DNA from: Flavobacterium gillisiae
GTDB lineage: Bacteria; Bacteroidota; Bacteroidia; Flavobacteriales; Flavobacteriaceae
Length of the DNA stretch: 64,000 nt
Assembly (NCBI RefSeq): GCF_900107635.1
Contig: NZ_FNRD01000005.1
Span: 124,001-188,000 of the forward strand
Direction: 5' to 3'
Shown piece after piece: positions 16,590-25,446 of this stretch. Position 1 is the stretch's first letter. Each line of letters begins with the position of its first letter. Made by a program: the position numbers and the translations under genes. The notes below the pieces were generated by a model that was given only the letters and a program-made list of their open reading frames with translations, was not told the origin of the DNA and ran no database searches.

Positions 16590-18134
16590 TTATTCATCAT
16601 CAGGTTCGTTCATGATTTTCTCACGATACTTCTTCCCGATCATTAATGTCATTTTTAATTTGTAATCATCAACTAACCATTCGCGGTAGTTTTTACTACA
16701 CTGGCTCAAACACTTAGAATAGCGTTTGATACGGCAGTCAATGTCATCGTCCAATTCGCGGGACAATGATTTTGCTTCCTGTAATGTCTCCGTATTATCT
16801 ACACACATCGAAGAATGTTGCTCTAACGACTTGTCTAAAACTACTTTTGAACGCAGGTTTTGGGCAATGATGAGTTTGTGTTCTTCATCGACATCAAAAC
16901 TTACTTCGGCCGTTTTACTAAATTTAGCACGCAATTCTGGCGGCATAGAGTACTTGAAATACAATTCTATCTCCGTGTCATCACGTAAATTTTCTAGATA
17001 AAACTCTGGCGATTTAAAGATATGTTGCCAGTTTACAGGCTCACTCCACAAACCGAAACGGGCTGCATTATTTCCTAAATCGATTACCGTAAACATATCC
17101 TTGTTAGGCAGTTTTCTCGATCCACGACCAATCATTTGGTAGTATAATGTCAATGATTTTGTTGCTCTATTCAGAATGATAGTTTCCACGGTAGGCTCAT
17201 CAAAACCAGTGGTCAGGATCCCAACCGAAGTCAAAATCGCATCTGGTGTTTTCTTGAACCACTGTAGAATATCTTTACGTTCCTCAGCGCTACTAGTATT
17301 GTCTAGATGGCGGATAGGGTAACCGGCTTCTCTAAACGTTTCATAAACGTATAAAGAGGTATTAATTCCGTTATTGAAAATCAGCGTCTTTTTACCTAAT
17401 GATTTCTCTGTATAAGCATGCAATAATTTCTCCTGCATCGCCATATTAGTATACAAATCATCAGATGATTTCACGGTGTAATCTCCGTTAATTCCGACTT
17501 TCAACGACGTAAGACCTACATCATAACTATATGTAATTGCTTTTGCCAAGAAACCGTTTTCAATCAATGAATTAATGGTATCCCCTACGATTAATTCATC
17601 GTAGCTTTCGTGCATTGGCAGTTTTATATTTGAACTCAAAGGGGTTGCTGTAACTCCTAAAATAAAAGCATTTGTAAACGAACTCAATAATTTTCTAAAT
17701 GAGTTGTAATGCGCCTCATCGATGATTACCAGTCCTACATTATCTAAATGTAGTTTCTCATCATTGATACGGTTTTTCAGCGTTTCTACCATCGCCACAA
17801 AACAAGAATATTCGTTTTGGTCTGGAAGGTCTTTTACCTTACTGTTGATAATTTTGTTTTTTACGCCAAAACCTTTCAACATCTTAGAAGTTTGTTTACA
17901 CAACTCAATTCTGTGTGTTAAAACAACTACTTTATTGTCACTTTTAGATAAATAGCGACGAACGATTTCAGAGAACACAACCGTTTTACCACCACCGGTA
18001 GGCAGTTGATACAACAGGTGATGTTGCTTTGGTGCATTGTCTATCCGTTCAAAAATGGAATCAATATCTCCTTTTTGGTATCCATAGAGTTCTTTTCTGT
18101 CTTCTTTTTCTATTTCTATAGTATTTTCAAACAT
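16590..18134 (-). CDS. Superfamily 2 DEAD/DEAH helicase (UvrB/ResIII type)
   Basis: This 514-aa protein has motif I LPTGGGKTVV (44-53), motif II DEAH (139-142), motif III TATP (162-165) and a second RecA domain with TSVGILTTGFDEP and motif VI QMIGRGSRK. It matches the type III restriction/UvrB-like (ResIII plus Helicase_C) group of DNA translocases. The C-terminal 130 residues, rich in charged residues and Cys, are not recognised. No nuclease or methylase is nearby, so a housekeeping DNA-repair role is as likely as defence. A promoter box at 18155-18162 fits the ATG at 18134. Confidence 0.85.
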   Translation of the reverse strand: MFENTIEIEKEDRKELYGYQKGDIDSIFERIDNAPKQHHLLYQLPTGGGKTVVFSEIVRRYLSKSDNKVVVLTHRIELCKQTSKMLKGFGVKNKIINSKVKDLPDQNEYSCFVAMVETLKNRINDEKLHLDNVGLVIIDEAHYNSFRKLLSSFTNAFILGVTATPLSSNIKLPMHESYDELIVGDTINSLIENGFLAKAITYSYDVGLTSLKVGINGDYTVKSSDDLYTNMAMQEKLLHAYTEKSLGKKTLIFNNGINTSLYVYETFREAGYPIRHLDNTSSAEERKDILQWFKKTPDAILTSVGILTTGFDEPTVETIILNRATKSLTLYYQMIGRGSRKLPNKDMFTVIDLGNNAARFGLWSEPVNWQHIFKSPEFYLENLRDDTEIELYFKYSMPPELRAKFSKTAEVSFDVDEEHKLIIAQNLRSKVVLDKSLEQHSSMCVDNTETLQEAKSLSRELDDDIDCRIKRYSKCLSQCSKNYREWLVDDYKLKMTLMIGKKYREKIMNEPDDE

Positions 18135-18154
18135 TGTTTTTTGTTGGGTTTTTG

Positions 18155-18162
18155 CAAAAATA
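18155..18162 (-). promoter_or_regulatory. -7 promoter box of the ResIII-type helicase
   Basis: On the minus strand this is TATTTTTG, an exact TAnnTTTG match 20 bases before the ATG at 18134. Confidence 0.55.
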
Positions 18163-18242
18163 CACCTAAAAAACAGTTATTATGTTATATTTAATTTAAA
18201 ATATAGGGAGGGATTGAAGAAATTTCTGTTATGGGGAGCCGA

Positions 18243-18773
18243 CTAATACTCGAATCTCTCGATGATTGCGTCAAATTCTGGCTCATTTTTCCATTTTTGC
18301 GTAATAGTTTCCTTATGAATGGCGTTGATTCTAGATTTGAATTCGTTAAGAACCCCATTTGCAATCATAAATACCACCGCTTGTTCAAAAGAGTTGAACA
18401 TACTTTTAAAAAAGAGTTCTTGTTTGATGGTGTTTTCAGAGGAGAAAGCTTGTGCGATTTCGATATTATACAGCATAACATCTGCTATTACAAATGGATC
18501 TACACCCAAAGAGATAAAGTGCTTGATGTACTTCTGGGCAACGGAACGACGCATTTTTGGCTTTTTGCGTTTCTTGGCGGCCGTTTGTAGTGGAAAGTAT
18601 TCGTTCGAAATTTTAAGCTTGCATTCCTGCAGCAGCGTTTCTTCCTTTGGATTGAACACAAAATTATAATACACTTTTACGGGACTAAATTTCTCATACA
18701 ATTCGAGAATCTGCTCTTCAAGTTGCTCTTTTGTAAGTTGGTTCAAATATTTTTTTAAATCGCGTTTGCTCAT
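18243..18773 (-). CDS. DUF6155 family protein
   Basis: This is a 176-aa soluble protein opening MSKRDLKKYLNQLTKEQLEEQILELYEKFSPVKVYYNFVFNP, which I recognise as the DUF6155 family, common in Bacteroidota. A basic stretch KKRKKPKMRRSVAQKYIKHF (about 68-86) is followed by a helical C-terminal half ending in FDAIIERFEY. Its function is unknown. It has its own promoter box at 18792-18799. Confidence 0.75.
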   Translation of the reverse strand: MSKRDLKKYLNQLTKEQLEEQILELYEKFSPVKVYYNFVFNPKEETLLQECKLKISNEYFPLQTAAKKRKKPKMRRSVAQKYIKHFISLGVDPFVIADVMLYNIEIAQAFSSENTIKQELFFKSMFNSFEQAVVFMIANGVLNEFKSRINAIHKETITQKWKNEPEFDAIIERFEY

Positions 18774-18791
18774 TTTAAAAGGTTCAGGTTA

Positions 18792-18799
18792 CAAAAGTA
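18792..18799 (-). promoter_or_regulatory. -7 promoter box of the DUF6155 gene
   Basis: On the minus strand this is TACTTTTG, an exact TAnnTTTG match 18 bases before the ATG at 18773. Confidence 0.55.
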
Positions 18800-18842
18800 A
18801 AAGAGTTTAAGATGGAATACCTATAAAATCAATCATATTACT

Positions 18843-18850
18843 TAATTTTG
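18843..18850 (+). promoter_or_regulatory. -7 promoter box of the DUF3817-MscS operon
   Basis: TAATTTTG matches TAnnTTTG and lies 26 bases before the ATG at 18876. Confidence 0.55.
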
Positions 18851-18875
18851 CTCATAATTTCTAAAAATAAAGTAC

Positions 18876-19160
18876 ATGCTCAAGTTTTTTAAGGTGGTAG
18901 CGATTCTAGAAGGAATCTCTTATTTGGTTTTGTTTTCGAATATGTTGTTTATCAAACCCAATAATTTTGATCTTTATAAAACCTTACTTTATCCGATAGG
19001 AATGAGTCATGGTGTATTATTTATTGGTTATGTTATCTTAGCGTTCATATTAAGGAAGCCTCAAAATTGGTATTTTAAAACTTTTTCTATTATCCAATTA
19101 GCCTCTTTAATTCCATTTGGTACTTTTTATGTAGAGAAGAAATACTGTGTAAATGCTTAA
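18876..19160 (+). CDS. DUF3817 small membrane protein
   Basis: This 94-aa protein has three hydrophobic helices and the DUF3817 signature FFKVVAILEGISYLVLF...YPIGMSHGVLFIGYV...ASLIPFGTFYVEKK. The family (YdzA-like) is widespread and uncharacterised; in actinobacteria and Bacteroidota it is often annotated simply as membrane protein. The stop codon overlaps the start of the mechanosensitive channel gene by eight bases, so the two are translationally coupled. Confidence 0.8.
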   Translation: MLKFFKVVAILEGISYLVLFSNMLFIKPNNFDLYKTLLYPIGMSHGVLFIGYVILAFILRKPQNWYFKTFSIIQLASLIPFGTFYVEKKYCVNA

Positions 19161-20409
19161 ATTCATAGAAAAGACATTCACTTTTTTTTATCCGATATTC
19201 CGTAAATGGGGAATGGGATACAGCTTTGCGTCCTATTTAAGTCTGATTCTTAATATAGCTGTGCTTTGCATTGTGGCATACAGTATTTATATTGTATTCC
19301 GATTAGTGTTAGTGACTATAATGATCTTTATAGCGCGAAAAACCAGAACAAAATTTGATGATTTATTGGTGACCAATAAAACCGCTAAATACATCGCGCA
19401 TTTAATTCCGTTGTTGTTTATTTATAAATCAGTTCCTGTGATTCTGGAGCGTTATGAATATTGGGAAGGCGTTTTTGGAAAGTTAGTCGGAATCTATATT
19501 GTTATTCTAGTGTTATGGATTATTCGTACCGTTTTTAACGCCTTACGCGATTATCTAAAACTAAAACCAAGATACAGCGATAAACCCATCGATAGCTTTA
19601 TTCAAGTTATCATGATTGTGTTATGGATCGTGGGAATTACTATCATCATATCGAGATTATTTGATATTGGTCATGCCGAGCTTCTAACGACCTTTGGAGC
19701 AGTATCTGCTTTGATTATATTAATTTTTAGGGATATTATTTTGGGTTTTGTAGCCAGTGTCCAAGTATCTGTAAATGATATGGTTCGAATAGGTGACTGG
19801 ATTACTATGGCAAAATTTGGTGCTGACGGAGATGTAATCGAGATCAATTTGACTACGGTAAAAGTGCAGAATTTTGACAATACTACCACCACGATTCCAA
19901 CGTATAGCTTGAGTTCTGATTCTTTTCAAAACTGGCGTGGAATGCTTCATTCTGATGGGCGACGTATAAAAAGACACATACTTATTAAAACCAGTAGTAT
20001 TCATTTTTTGAATAATGAGGAGTTACTAAAGCTAAAGAATATCACGCTTATCAGTGACTATATTGATACCCGTATGACCGAGGTTGATAAATACAATCAA
20101 GACAACGAGATTGATAAATCGCTCGCTATAAATGGTAGAAACATCACTAATTTAGGGTTGTTTAGAAAATACATTACCCAATACCTAAACAATCATCCGG
20201 CGATAAACAAAGATCTACTCCTACTCTGTCGTCAATTGCAATCGACAGCACAAGGCGTTCCTTTAGAAGTGTATGCTTTTACCAGTGACAAGCAGTGGCA
20301 AAATTATGAGTATATCATGTCTGATATATTTGATCATATAATAGCATCAGTTCCTTTCTTTGGACTGGAGTTATATGAACTGCCTTCTAACAATGAGTTT
20401 CTTCAATAA
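19153..20409 (+). CDS. MscS-family mechanosensitive ion channel
   Basis: This 418-aa inner-membrane protein has about four to five transmembrane helices followed by the pore helix and beta domain of MscS: LTTFGAVSALIILIFRDIILGFVASVQVSVNDMVRIGDWI, then VIEINLTTVKVQNFDNTTTTIPTY. Such channels open under membrane tension and release solutes during osmotic down-shock. The long C-terminal part (about 260-418) with DGRRIKRHILI is typical of the YbdG/YnaI-like branch. It is coupled to the DUF3817 gene by an eight-base overlap. Confidence 0.88.
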   Translation: MLKFIEKTFTFFYPIFRKWGMGYSFASYLSLILNIAVLCIVAYSIYIVFRLVLVTIMIFIARKTRTKFDDLLVTNKTAKYIAHLIPLLFIYKSVPVILERYEYWEGVFGKLVGIYIVILVLWIIRTVFNALRDYLKLKPRYSDKPIDSFIQVIMIVLWIVGITIIISRLFDIGHAELLTTFGAVSALIILIFRDIILGFVASVQVSVNDMVRIGDWITMAKFGADGDVIEINLTTVKVQNFDNTTTTIPTYSLSSDSFQNWRGMLHSDGRRIKRHILIKTSSIHFLNNEELLKLKNITLISDYIDTRMTEVDKYNQDNEIDKSLAINGRNITNLGLFRKYITQYLNNHPAINKDLLLLCRQLQSTAQGVPLEVYAFTSDKQWQNYEYIMSDIFDHIIASVPFFGLELYELPSNNEFLQ

Positions 20410-20437
20410 TAAGTAGGGATTCAGATTTAATTTTAAA

Positions 20438-20482
20438 CATAAAAAAGGGAATGAAGATTAGATCTTCATTCCCTTTTTTATG
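20438..20482. terminator. Bidirectional terminator
   Basis: A perfect 21-bp inverted repeat, with left arm 20438-20458 and right arm 20462-20482, starts with AAAAAAGGG and ends with CCCTTTTTT. It separates the convergent MscS and thioesterase genes. Confidence 0.88.
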
Positions 20483-20496
20483 TTTGTCCAAACTTA

Positions 20497-20880
20497 TTAC
20501 AACCGATTTTTCACAAATTCTATCTCTGTTTTTCCGTGTGCCTTAGGTTTACCATCTTCTCCAAGGTTTACCATCGTGGTGCTCGCTATTGAAATAATCG
20601 TTTCGCGGGTCATCATATTACGAACCTCGCATTTTAACGTAAGGGAACTGTTTCCAAACTTTACCACATCAATACCAATTTCGATAATATCTCCCTGTTT
20701 TGCGGAGCTTCTGAAATTAATTTCCGACATGTGTTTAGTAACTACTCTTTGGTTTTCTAATTGAATAATAGAATATAAAGCTAATTCTTCATCTATCCAA
20801 GCTAACAACTGACCCCCAAATAAAGTTCCATTTGGATTCAAGTCTTCTGGTTTTATCCATTTTCTAGTGTGAAATCGCAT
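20497..20880 (-). CDS. Acyl-CoA thioesterase, hotdog fold
   Basis: This 127-aa protein has the hotdog pattern of YciA/BACH-type acyl-CoA thioesterases: PEDLNPNGTLFGGQLLAWIDEELALYSI (N- and GG-containing loop before the long helix), then VTKHMSEINFRSSAKQGDIIEI. The GTLFGG...D-E segment holds the usual catalytic Asp/Glu. It would hydrolyse acyl-CoA to free acid and CoA in the cytoplasm. Chain-length preference is unknown. A near-consensus box TACTTTCG lies at 20900-20907 on this strand. Confidence 0.85.
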   Translation of the reverse strand: MRFHTRKWIKPEDLNPNGTLFGGQLLAWIDEELALYSIIQLENQRVVTKHMSEINFRSSAKQGDIIEIGIDVVKFGNSSLTLKCEVRNMMTRETIISIASTTMVNLGEDGKPKAHGKTEIEFVKNRL

Positions 20881-20948
20881 ATTTTTTTATTTAATAACGC
20901 GAAAGTAACCTATCTCCATTGATTTTTTTATAATTTTAAAGAAAAAAG

Positions 20949-21365
20949 ATGGACTCAAGAGATGTTTTTTTAAAAGAATTCCGCGGAGAAACAATTGGAA
21001 GTGTTAGTACACAATCCTCATCCGAGGAAATGTTCCAGAACGAAGTACTTCGTCCTATATTAAAGCTACAAAATGATTTGTTTATTGCTTCTTTCACAAA
21101 TTATTCGGCGAAATACAAGGGTGATTTCTACGCTCAAACCACCGAAAAGAAGATGGCTACCATTGAAAATGCAATTCAAAAAGACATAAAATACCGAAAT
21201 GCATTAAAAGGAATGGTAATAGGATTATTCACAATAGAGGAATATTCATTCTATATCAAGAATTCATCAAATCTCAATAAAAGAATGATGAACATGCTAA
21301 TCGAAAGGTTAAAAAGCCAGGTTCAGTTGTTTGAAGCTGATTCCAGTGAGAAATCAAGGCTGTAA
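20949..21365 (+). CDS. Conserved flavobacterial protein of unknown function
   Basis: This is a 138-aa soluble protein. MDSRDVFLKEFRGETIGSV...EEMFQNEVLRPILKLQNDLFIASFTNY is a pattern I associate with a small Bacteroidota family sometimes labelled glyoxalase. No glyoxalase metal ligands or beta-alpha-beta-beta-beta pattern are visible; the sequence is mainly helical. I therefore leave the function open. It precedes the amidoligase island but is separated from it by 226 bases. Confidence 0.65.
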   Translation: MDSRDVFLKEFRGETIGSVSTQSSSEEMFQNEVLRPILKLQNDLFIASFTNYSAKYKGDFYAQTTEKKMATIENAIQKDIKYRNALKGMVIGLFTIEEYSFYIKNSSNLNKRMMNMLIERLKSQVQLFEADSSEKSRL

Positions 21366-21591
21366 AATATTGATTTTATAGAAATTAGCTTTCATTTTAA
21401 TCGAAAGTTATAGTAGCGTGTGTTTAGTTTTATTTGCAGATTCTCAATAAAATTAGGCTTTCACTCGAGAATAGTCAAAATATCTAATACTTTAAGGAAT
21501 CATACTATTTTTAATGTAAAAAGGAAGATTATATAGGTAATTTCTCCACTTTAAAAGAATATTTTCGTTATTATTGTTAAAACCAAAATAT

Positions 21592-22305
21592 ATGAAAGAA
21601 GAATATTTCAAGTGGTATTCTCCTAACCTAAATAAGGAGATTGAGATGTTAGTTTTTGGGCATGCCGGATATCCGGTAATCCTATTTCCTACTTCAATGG
21701 GTAGTTACCATGAAAACAAGGACATGGGCCTGATCGAATCGGCTAAATGGTATGTGGAGCAAGGATTAATACAAATATTCTGTCCAGATAGTATTGATAA
21801 AGACAGTTTTTATAACAAACACATTCACCCTATACATCGCATCGAAAACCATGTGCGATACGACAAAATGATCTGTCACGAAATTGTAGAGAAAGTCAAA
21901 AACAATACTCCATCTGGGAAGGTTGCAGTTGCCGGTTGCAGTTTTGGAGGATATCATGCAGCTAATTTTGCTTTTAGACACCCCGGTTATGTTAGCCATA
22001 TGTTTTCTATGAGTGGAGCTTTTGATATAAAAAGCTTTCTGGATGGTTTTCATAACGATGATGTTTTTTATAACAGTCCTGAGGATTACTTATATGGATT
22101 AGAAGACCCTGAATTATGGAAAATGGATATCGTTCTAGGTACTTCAAATTGGGACATTTGTTTTGATGCTAATCTCAAATTAAGCAAGGTTTTAAGTCAA
22201 AGAAATATACACCACTGGCTTGATATTCGTCAGGACAAAAATCATGATTGGCCTATATGGAAGGAAATGTTTCCACATTATTTATCCCGAATCAAGTTTT
22301 TTTAG
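21592..22305 (+). CDS. Esterase-family alpha/beta hydrolase
   Basis: This is a 237-aa cytoplasmic alpha/beta hydrolase. The nucleophile elbow GCSFGG puts the Ser near residue 117, and KNHDWPIW near 212 supplies the catalytic His. The fold matches the esterase D/antigen 85 (PF00756) group. The frame opens at a TTG at 21574, but ATG 21592 gives the natural start (MKEEYFKWYSPNL). It is the first gene of a plus-strand run with ATP-grasp, carboxylate-amine ligase and amidotransferase genes, so it may remove or transfer an acyl group of the metabolite they make. Confidence 0.8.
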   Translation: MKEEYFKWYSPNLNKEIEMLVFGHAGYPVILFPTSMGSYHENKDMGLIESAKWYVEQGLIQIFCPDSIDKDSFYNKHIHPIHRIENHVRYDKMICHEIVEKVKNNTPSGKVAVAGCSFGGYHAANFAFRHPGYVSHMFSMSGAFDIKSFLDGFHNDDVFYNSPEDYLYGLEDPELWKMDIVLGTSNWDICFDANLKLSKVLSQRNIHHWLDIRQDKNHDWPIWKEMFPHYLSRIKFF

Positions 22306-22361
22306 ATCGAGAAATTAAACACAAAAAATACAATTATATTAATAAGGTAAAATAGATAAAA

Positions 22362-23309
22362 ATGAAAAAAATTGGAATTTTATTTGGAATGGAAGACACC
22401 TATCCTCAAGCATTTATAGACCGTGTTAATTCAAAAAACGAAAAAGGAATTATTGCAGAAGCAGTTTCTATTGACAAAGTAGTTCAAAATAAAGATGGAG
22501 AATATGCAGTCATCATTGACCGTATTTCACAAGATGTTCCCTTCTATCGTGCGTATCTGAAAAATGCCGCTTTGACGGGTACAAATGTCATTAACAACCC
22601 TTTCTGGTGGAGTGCCGATGATAAATTTTTTAATAATGGATTAGCAGATACGCTTGGAGTACCGTTACCCAATACGGTTTTACTGCCTTCTGCAGAACAT
22701 CCAACAGATACAACTGGGAAGTCATTCAGAAACTTAAAATTCCCAATGGACTGGGAAGGAATATTTGATTATATAAAATTTCCAGCTTACATGAAACCTT
22801 ACGCCGGTGGTGGATGGAAAAATGTGTATCGTTTAGAAAACAAAGAAGAATTCTGGGAGAAACATCAGGAGACTGGGCAGCTGGTAATGATGCTTCAAGA
22901 AGAAATTGTTTTTACAGAATATTTCAGAGTGTATTGCTTAGGTGGTAAAGCGGTTAGAATCATGCAATACGAACCAAGAAACGCTCCTCACCTACGTTAT
23001 GTAATTGATGGACCTCCAGTCGATAAAAAGTTATTGGCAACGGTAAAAGATTACACATTGAAACTTTGTAAAGGCTTAGGATATGATTTCAATACCGTTG
23101 AATTTGCTGTGCGTGATGGAATTCCTTATGCTATCGATTTTGGTAATCCAGCACCGGATGCTGAATTGACCTCTGTAGGTGCAGAAAATTTTGAATGGGT
23201 AGTCGAAGAATCAGCTAAAATGGCTATTGCTGCGGCAAAAAAACAAAAGCCCGGAAAAATGAATCTGACTTGGGGAACATTTATGAAAGACGCGGTTGCG
23301 GCCAAATAA
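22362..23309 (+). CDS. ATP-grasp carboxylate ligase, RimK-like
   Basis: This 315-aa protein has an N-terminal pre-ATP-grasp domain (KKIGILFGMEDTYPQAF) and a C-terminal ATP-grasp domain. ATP contacts are likely in FPAYMKPYAGGGW (K near 147), LQEEI and FRVYCLGGKAVRI. The metal site is likely formed by NTVEFAV and IDFGNPAPD. The unusual DFGNP in place of the common ExN suggests a divergent subgroup. ATP-grasp enzymes join a carboxylate to an amine through an acyl-phosphate. The substrate is unknown. It is followed by a structured intergenic element and the COG2170 ligase. Confidence 0.8.
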   Translation: MKKIGILFGMEDTYPQAFIDRVNSKNEKGIIAEAVSIDKVVQNKDGEYAVIIDRISQDVPFYRAYLKNAALTGTNVINNPFWWSADDKFFNNGLADTLGVPLPNTVLLPSAEHPTDTTGKSFRNLKFPMDWEGIFDYIKFPAYMKPYAGGGWKNVYRLENKEEFWEKHQETGQLVMMLQEEIVFTEYFRVYCLGGKAVRIMQYEPRNAPHLRYVIDGPPVDKKLLATVKDYTLKLCKGLGYDFNTVEFAVRDGIPYAIDFGNPAPDAELTSVGAENFEWVVEESAKMAIAAAKKQKPGKMNLTWGTFMKDAVAAK

Positions 23310-23331
23310 ATTTCTGAGGAACCAGAATGCC

Positions 23332-23434
23332 TTGCCCAGATAGAAGAGAAAATCCCATCTCGTTTATAAAACGAGATGGATTGTATCGAATAGCTGGACA
23401 CGAGCGAAGCGAACTGACGAAGTAAATTGCTCCT
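23332..23434 (+). repeat. Dispersed structured intergenic element, copy 3, within an operon
   Basis: The 5' flank is TTGCCCAGATAGAAGAGAAAATCC. The hairpin is CCATCTCGTTT, loop ATA, AAACGAGATGG. The 3' flank is GAATAGCTGG, then about 30 extra bases and TTGCTCCT. Here CCAG pairs with CTGG. It fills the gap between the ATP-grasp and COG2170 ligase genes. Confidence 0.65.
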
Positions 23435-23448
23435 AAAAAAATTGAAAA

Positions 23449-24555
23449 ATGAAAAAATTACCTGCTTTCACCCTTGGTGTTGAAGAAGAATATCAAATTA
23501 TAGACCCTGAAACAAGAGACCTACGTTCGCATTTGTCGAAAATTGTTGATGGAGCCAAGATTATATTGAACGAACAAGTAAAGGCAGAAATGCACCAGTC
23601 TGTAGTGGAAGTTGGGACTAATATTTGTACAAATGTAGACGAGGCCGAAAAAGAAATTAAATTCCTGCGTACGAAAATTGTTGAATTGGCAGATAAGCAA
23701 GGATTAATTGTGGGTGGAGCTGGAACACACCCTTTTTCGAAATGGCAAGACCAACCCATCACTGACGATCCAAGGTATCATAACATTGTGAACGAGTTGC
23801 AGGATGCGGCACGTTCCAACTTGATTTTTGGGATGCATTGTCATGTGGGAATAGAAAATCGCGAAATAGGGTTGAAATTAATGAATCAAGCCTGCTATTT
23901 CTTGCCTCACATATTTGCGCTTTCAACTAATTCTCCTTTTTGGGAAGGGAGACAAACGGGTTATAAATCCTTTAGAACAAAAGTATTTGATAAATTTCCA
24001 AGAACCGGATTGCCTGAATATTTTGATTCAGTTGCATCCTATGATAATTTCCTAGATACCTTAGTAAACACCAATTGTATTGATAATCCAAAGAAAATTT
24101 GGTGGGATTTGCGTTTGCATCCTTTTTACGACACAATTGAATTTCGCATTTGTGATATGAGTTTAACGGTTGAAGAGACCATGTGTATTGTTGCTGTAAT
24201 ACAGGCTGTTGTAGCTAAGTTATATAAGCTAAACATGCAAAACATGAGCTTCAATATTTACAGACTAGCATTGATAAAAGAAAATAAATTCCGTGCTTCA
24301 CGTTATGGAATCGAGGGTCATATGATTGATTTCGGACTTCAGAAAGAAGTAGAAACAAGAGTGCTGATTCTTGAATTACTTGATTTTGTTGATGATGTTG
24401 TAGATGAATTAGGAAGCCGTGAACAAATTAATTACGTGCATCAGATTTTGAAAAATGGAACTGGAGCCGCAAAACAACTGGCGGTATTTGAGAAAACGAA
24501 TGACATTACTAAGGTGGTTGATTTTATAACTGATGAATTCACTAAGGGGTTGTAA
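23449..24555 (+). CDS. Carboxylate-amine ligase, GCS2/YbdK family (COG2170)
   Basis: This 368-aa protein belongs to the glutamate-cysteine ligase 2 family, relatives of glutamine synthetase. Signature sequences are TLGVEEEYQIIDPETRDLRSH at the start, VEVGTNIC, GGAGTHPFSKW, MHCHVGIENRE and WWDLRLHPFYDTIEFRICDM. The acidic and His residues in these motifs bind Mg-ATP. Family members make amide bonds, and YbdK has weak glutamate-cysteine ligase activity. Its neighbours (ATP-grasp, GATase, peptidases) suggest a dedicated biosynthetic role rather than glutathione synthesis; no gshB is seen. Confidence 0.88.
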   Translation: MKKLPAFTLGVEEEYQIIDPETRDLRSHLSKIVDGAKIILNEQVKAEMHQSVVEVGTNICTNVDEAEKEIKFLRTKIVELADKQGLIVGGAGTHPFSKWQDQPITDDPRYHNIVNELQDAARSNLIFGMHCHVGIENREIGLKLMNQACYFLPHIFALSTNSPFWEGRQTGYKSFRTKVFDKFPRTGLPEYFDSVASYDNFLDTLVNTNCIDNPKKIWWDLRLHPFYDTIEFRICDMSLTVEETMCIVAVIQAVVAKLYKLNMQNMSFNIYRLALIKENKFRASRYGIEGHMIDFGLQKEVETRVLILELLDFVDDVVDELGSREQINYVHQILKNGTGAAKQLAVFEKTNDITKVVDFITDEFTKGL

Positions 24556-24600
24556 GTTATTAGATTACCTTTGCAGGCTACTATAATTAAAGATTGCCCC

Positions 24601-25431
24601 ATGAATAAGAAAAAAATTACAATTGCCCTTTTAGACATGTACGACGGAGTACCTAATCAGGGAATGCGCTGTATAATTGACATAATTAATAGATTTAGTC
24701 CTTTTGTAACCTTCAAAATATATGATGTGAGAGGCAAATGTGAATTGCCCGAAATTGACCAATACGACATTTATATTTCTACAGGAGGCCCGGGAAATCC
24801 ATTAATTGGTGACGGCGCCTGGGATACAAAATACTATGCTTTTATTGATGCCTTAACAAAATGGAACCTAGAAAACCCAGTTAAAAAACATGTGTTATTC
24901 ATTTGTCATTCCTTTCAAATGGCTTGCAAGCACTTTGGCCTAGCAGAAATAACCAAAAGGAACGATACTTCCTTCGGAGTTATGACGATTCATAAAACGA
25001 AAGAAGGGGAAAATGATCCTCTTTTTGAAGGGTTAAGTGATCCTTTCTATGCCATTGACTCCAGAGATTACCAAGTGGTGCAGCCTAAGCTAAGTGTTTT
25101 TAAGAAAAAGGGAGCTAAAATTATTTCCTTGGAAAAAATAAGAGACCATGTGCAATACGAACGTGCAATTATGGCGGTACGTTTTACCGATTATTTTGTG
25201 GGAACACAATTTCATCCTGAAGCAGATCCTATAAGCTTTGTTTCTCATCTTAGAAATAAGGAAGCCAAGGAAAAAATAAAAGAGATGAAAGGAAAAAGAA
25301 AGTTCAGAAATATGCTGGAAGATTTAATGGACGATGACAAAATCTACAGAACAAATGAAACTTTGATTCCTAATTTTCTTAGAACGGCTATAAACGACCT
25401 GATGAAAACAAAAAAGATGATGTCTAATTAA
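24601..25431 (+). CDS. Class I glutamine amidotransferase-like protein
   Basis: This 276-aa protein has the class I glutaminase triad: nucleophile Cys102 in FICHSFQMA, and His205 with Glu207 in GTQFHPEAD. STGGPGNP supplies the oxyanion-hole region. The domain would release ammonia from glutamine for a partner enzyme, or hydrolyse a gamma-glutamyl bond as PuuD-like relatives do. The C-terminal ~60 residues (KEMKGKRKFRNMLEDLMDDD) are an extra basic helical tail. The start is ATG 24601, not the TTG at 24571. It is 45 bases after the COG2170 ligase and 15 bases before the next gene. Confidence 0.85.
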   Translation: MNKKKITIALLDMYDGVPNQGMRCIIDIINRFSPFVTFKIYDVRGKCELPEIDQYDIYISTGGPGNPLIGDGAWDTKYYAFIDALTKWNLENPVKKHVLFICHSFQMACKHFGLAEITKRNDTSFGVMTIHKTKEGENDPLFEGLSDPFYAIDSRDYQVVQPKLSVFKKKGAKIISLEKIRDHVQYERAIMAVRFTDYFVGTQFHPEADPISFVSHLRNKEAKEKIKEMKGKRKFRNMLEDLMDDDKIYRTNETLIPNFLRTAINDLMKTKKMMSN

Positions 25432-25446
25432 TCCCACCTATTCGCC

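Noticed and set aside
16590-18134. Type III restriction system
   Set aside because: The helicase has ResIII-like motifs, but no methylase subunit or nuclease domain is adjacent, so a restriction system cannot be supported.
20949-21365. Glyoxalase function for the 138-aa protein
   Set aside because: The label exists for similar proteins, but no metal ligands or characteristic fold pattern are visible here.
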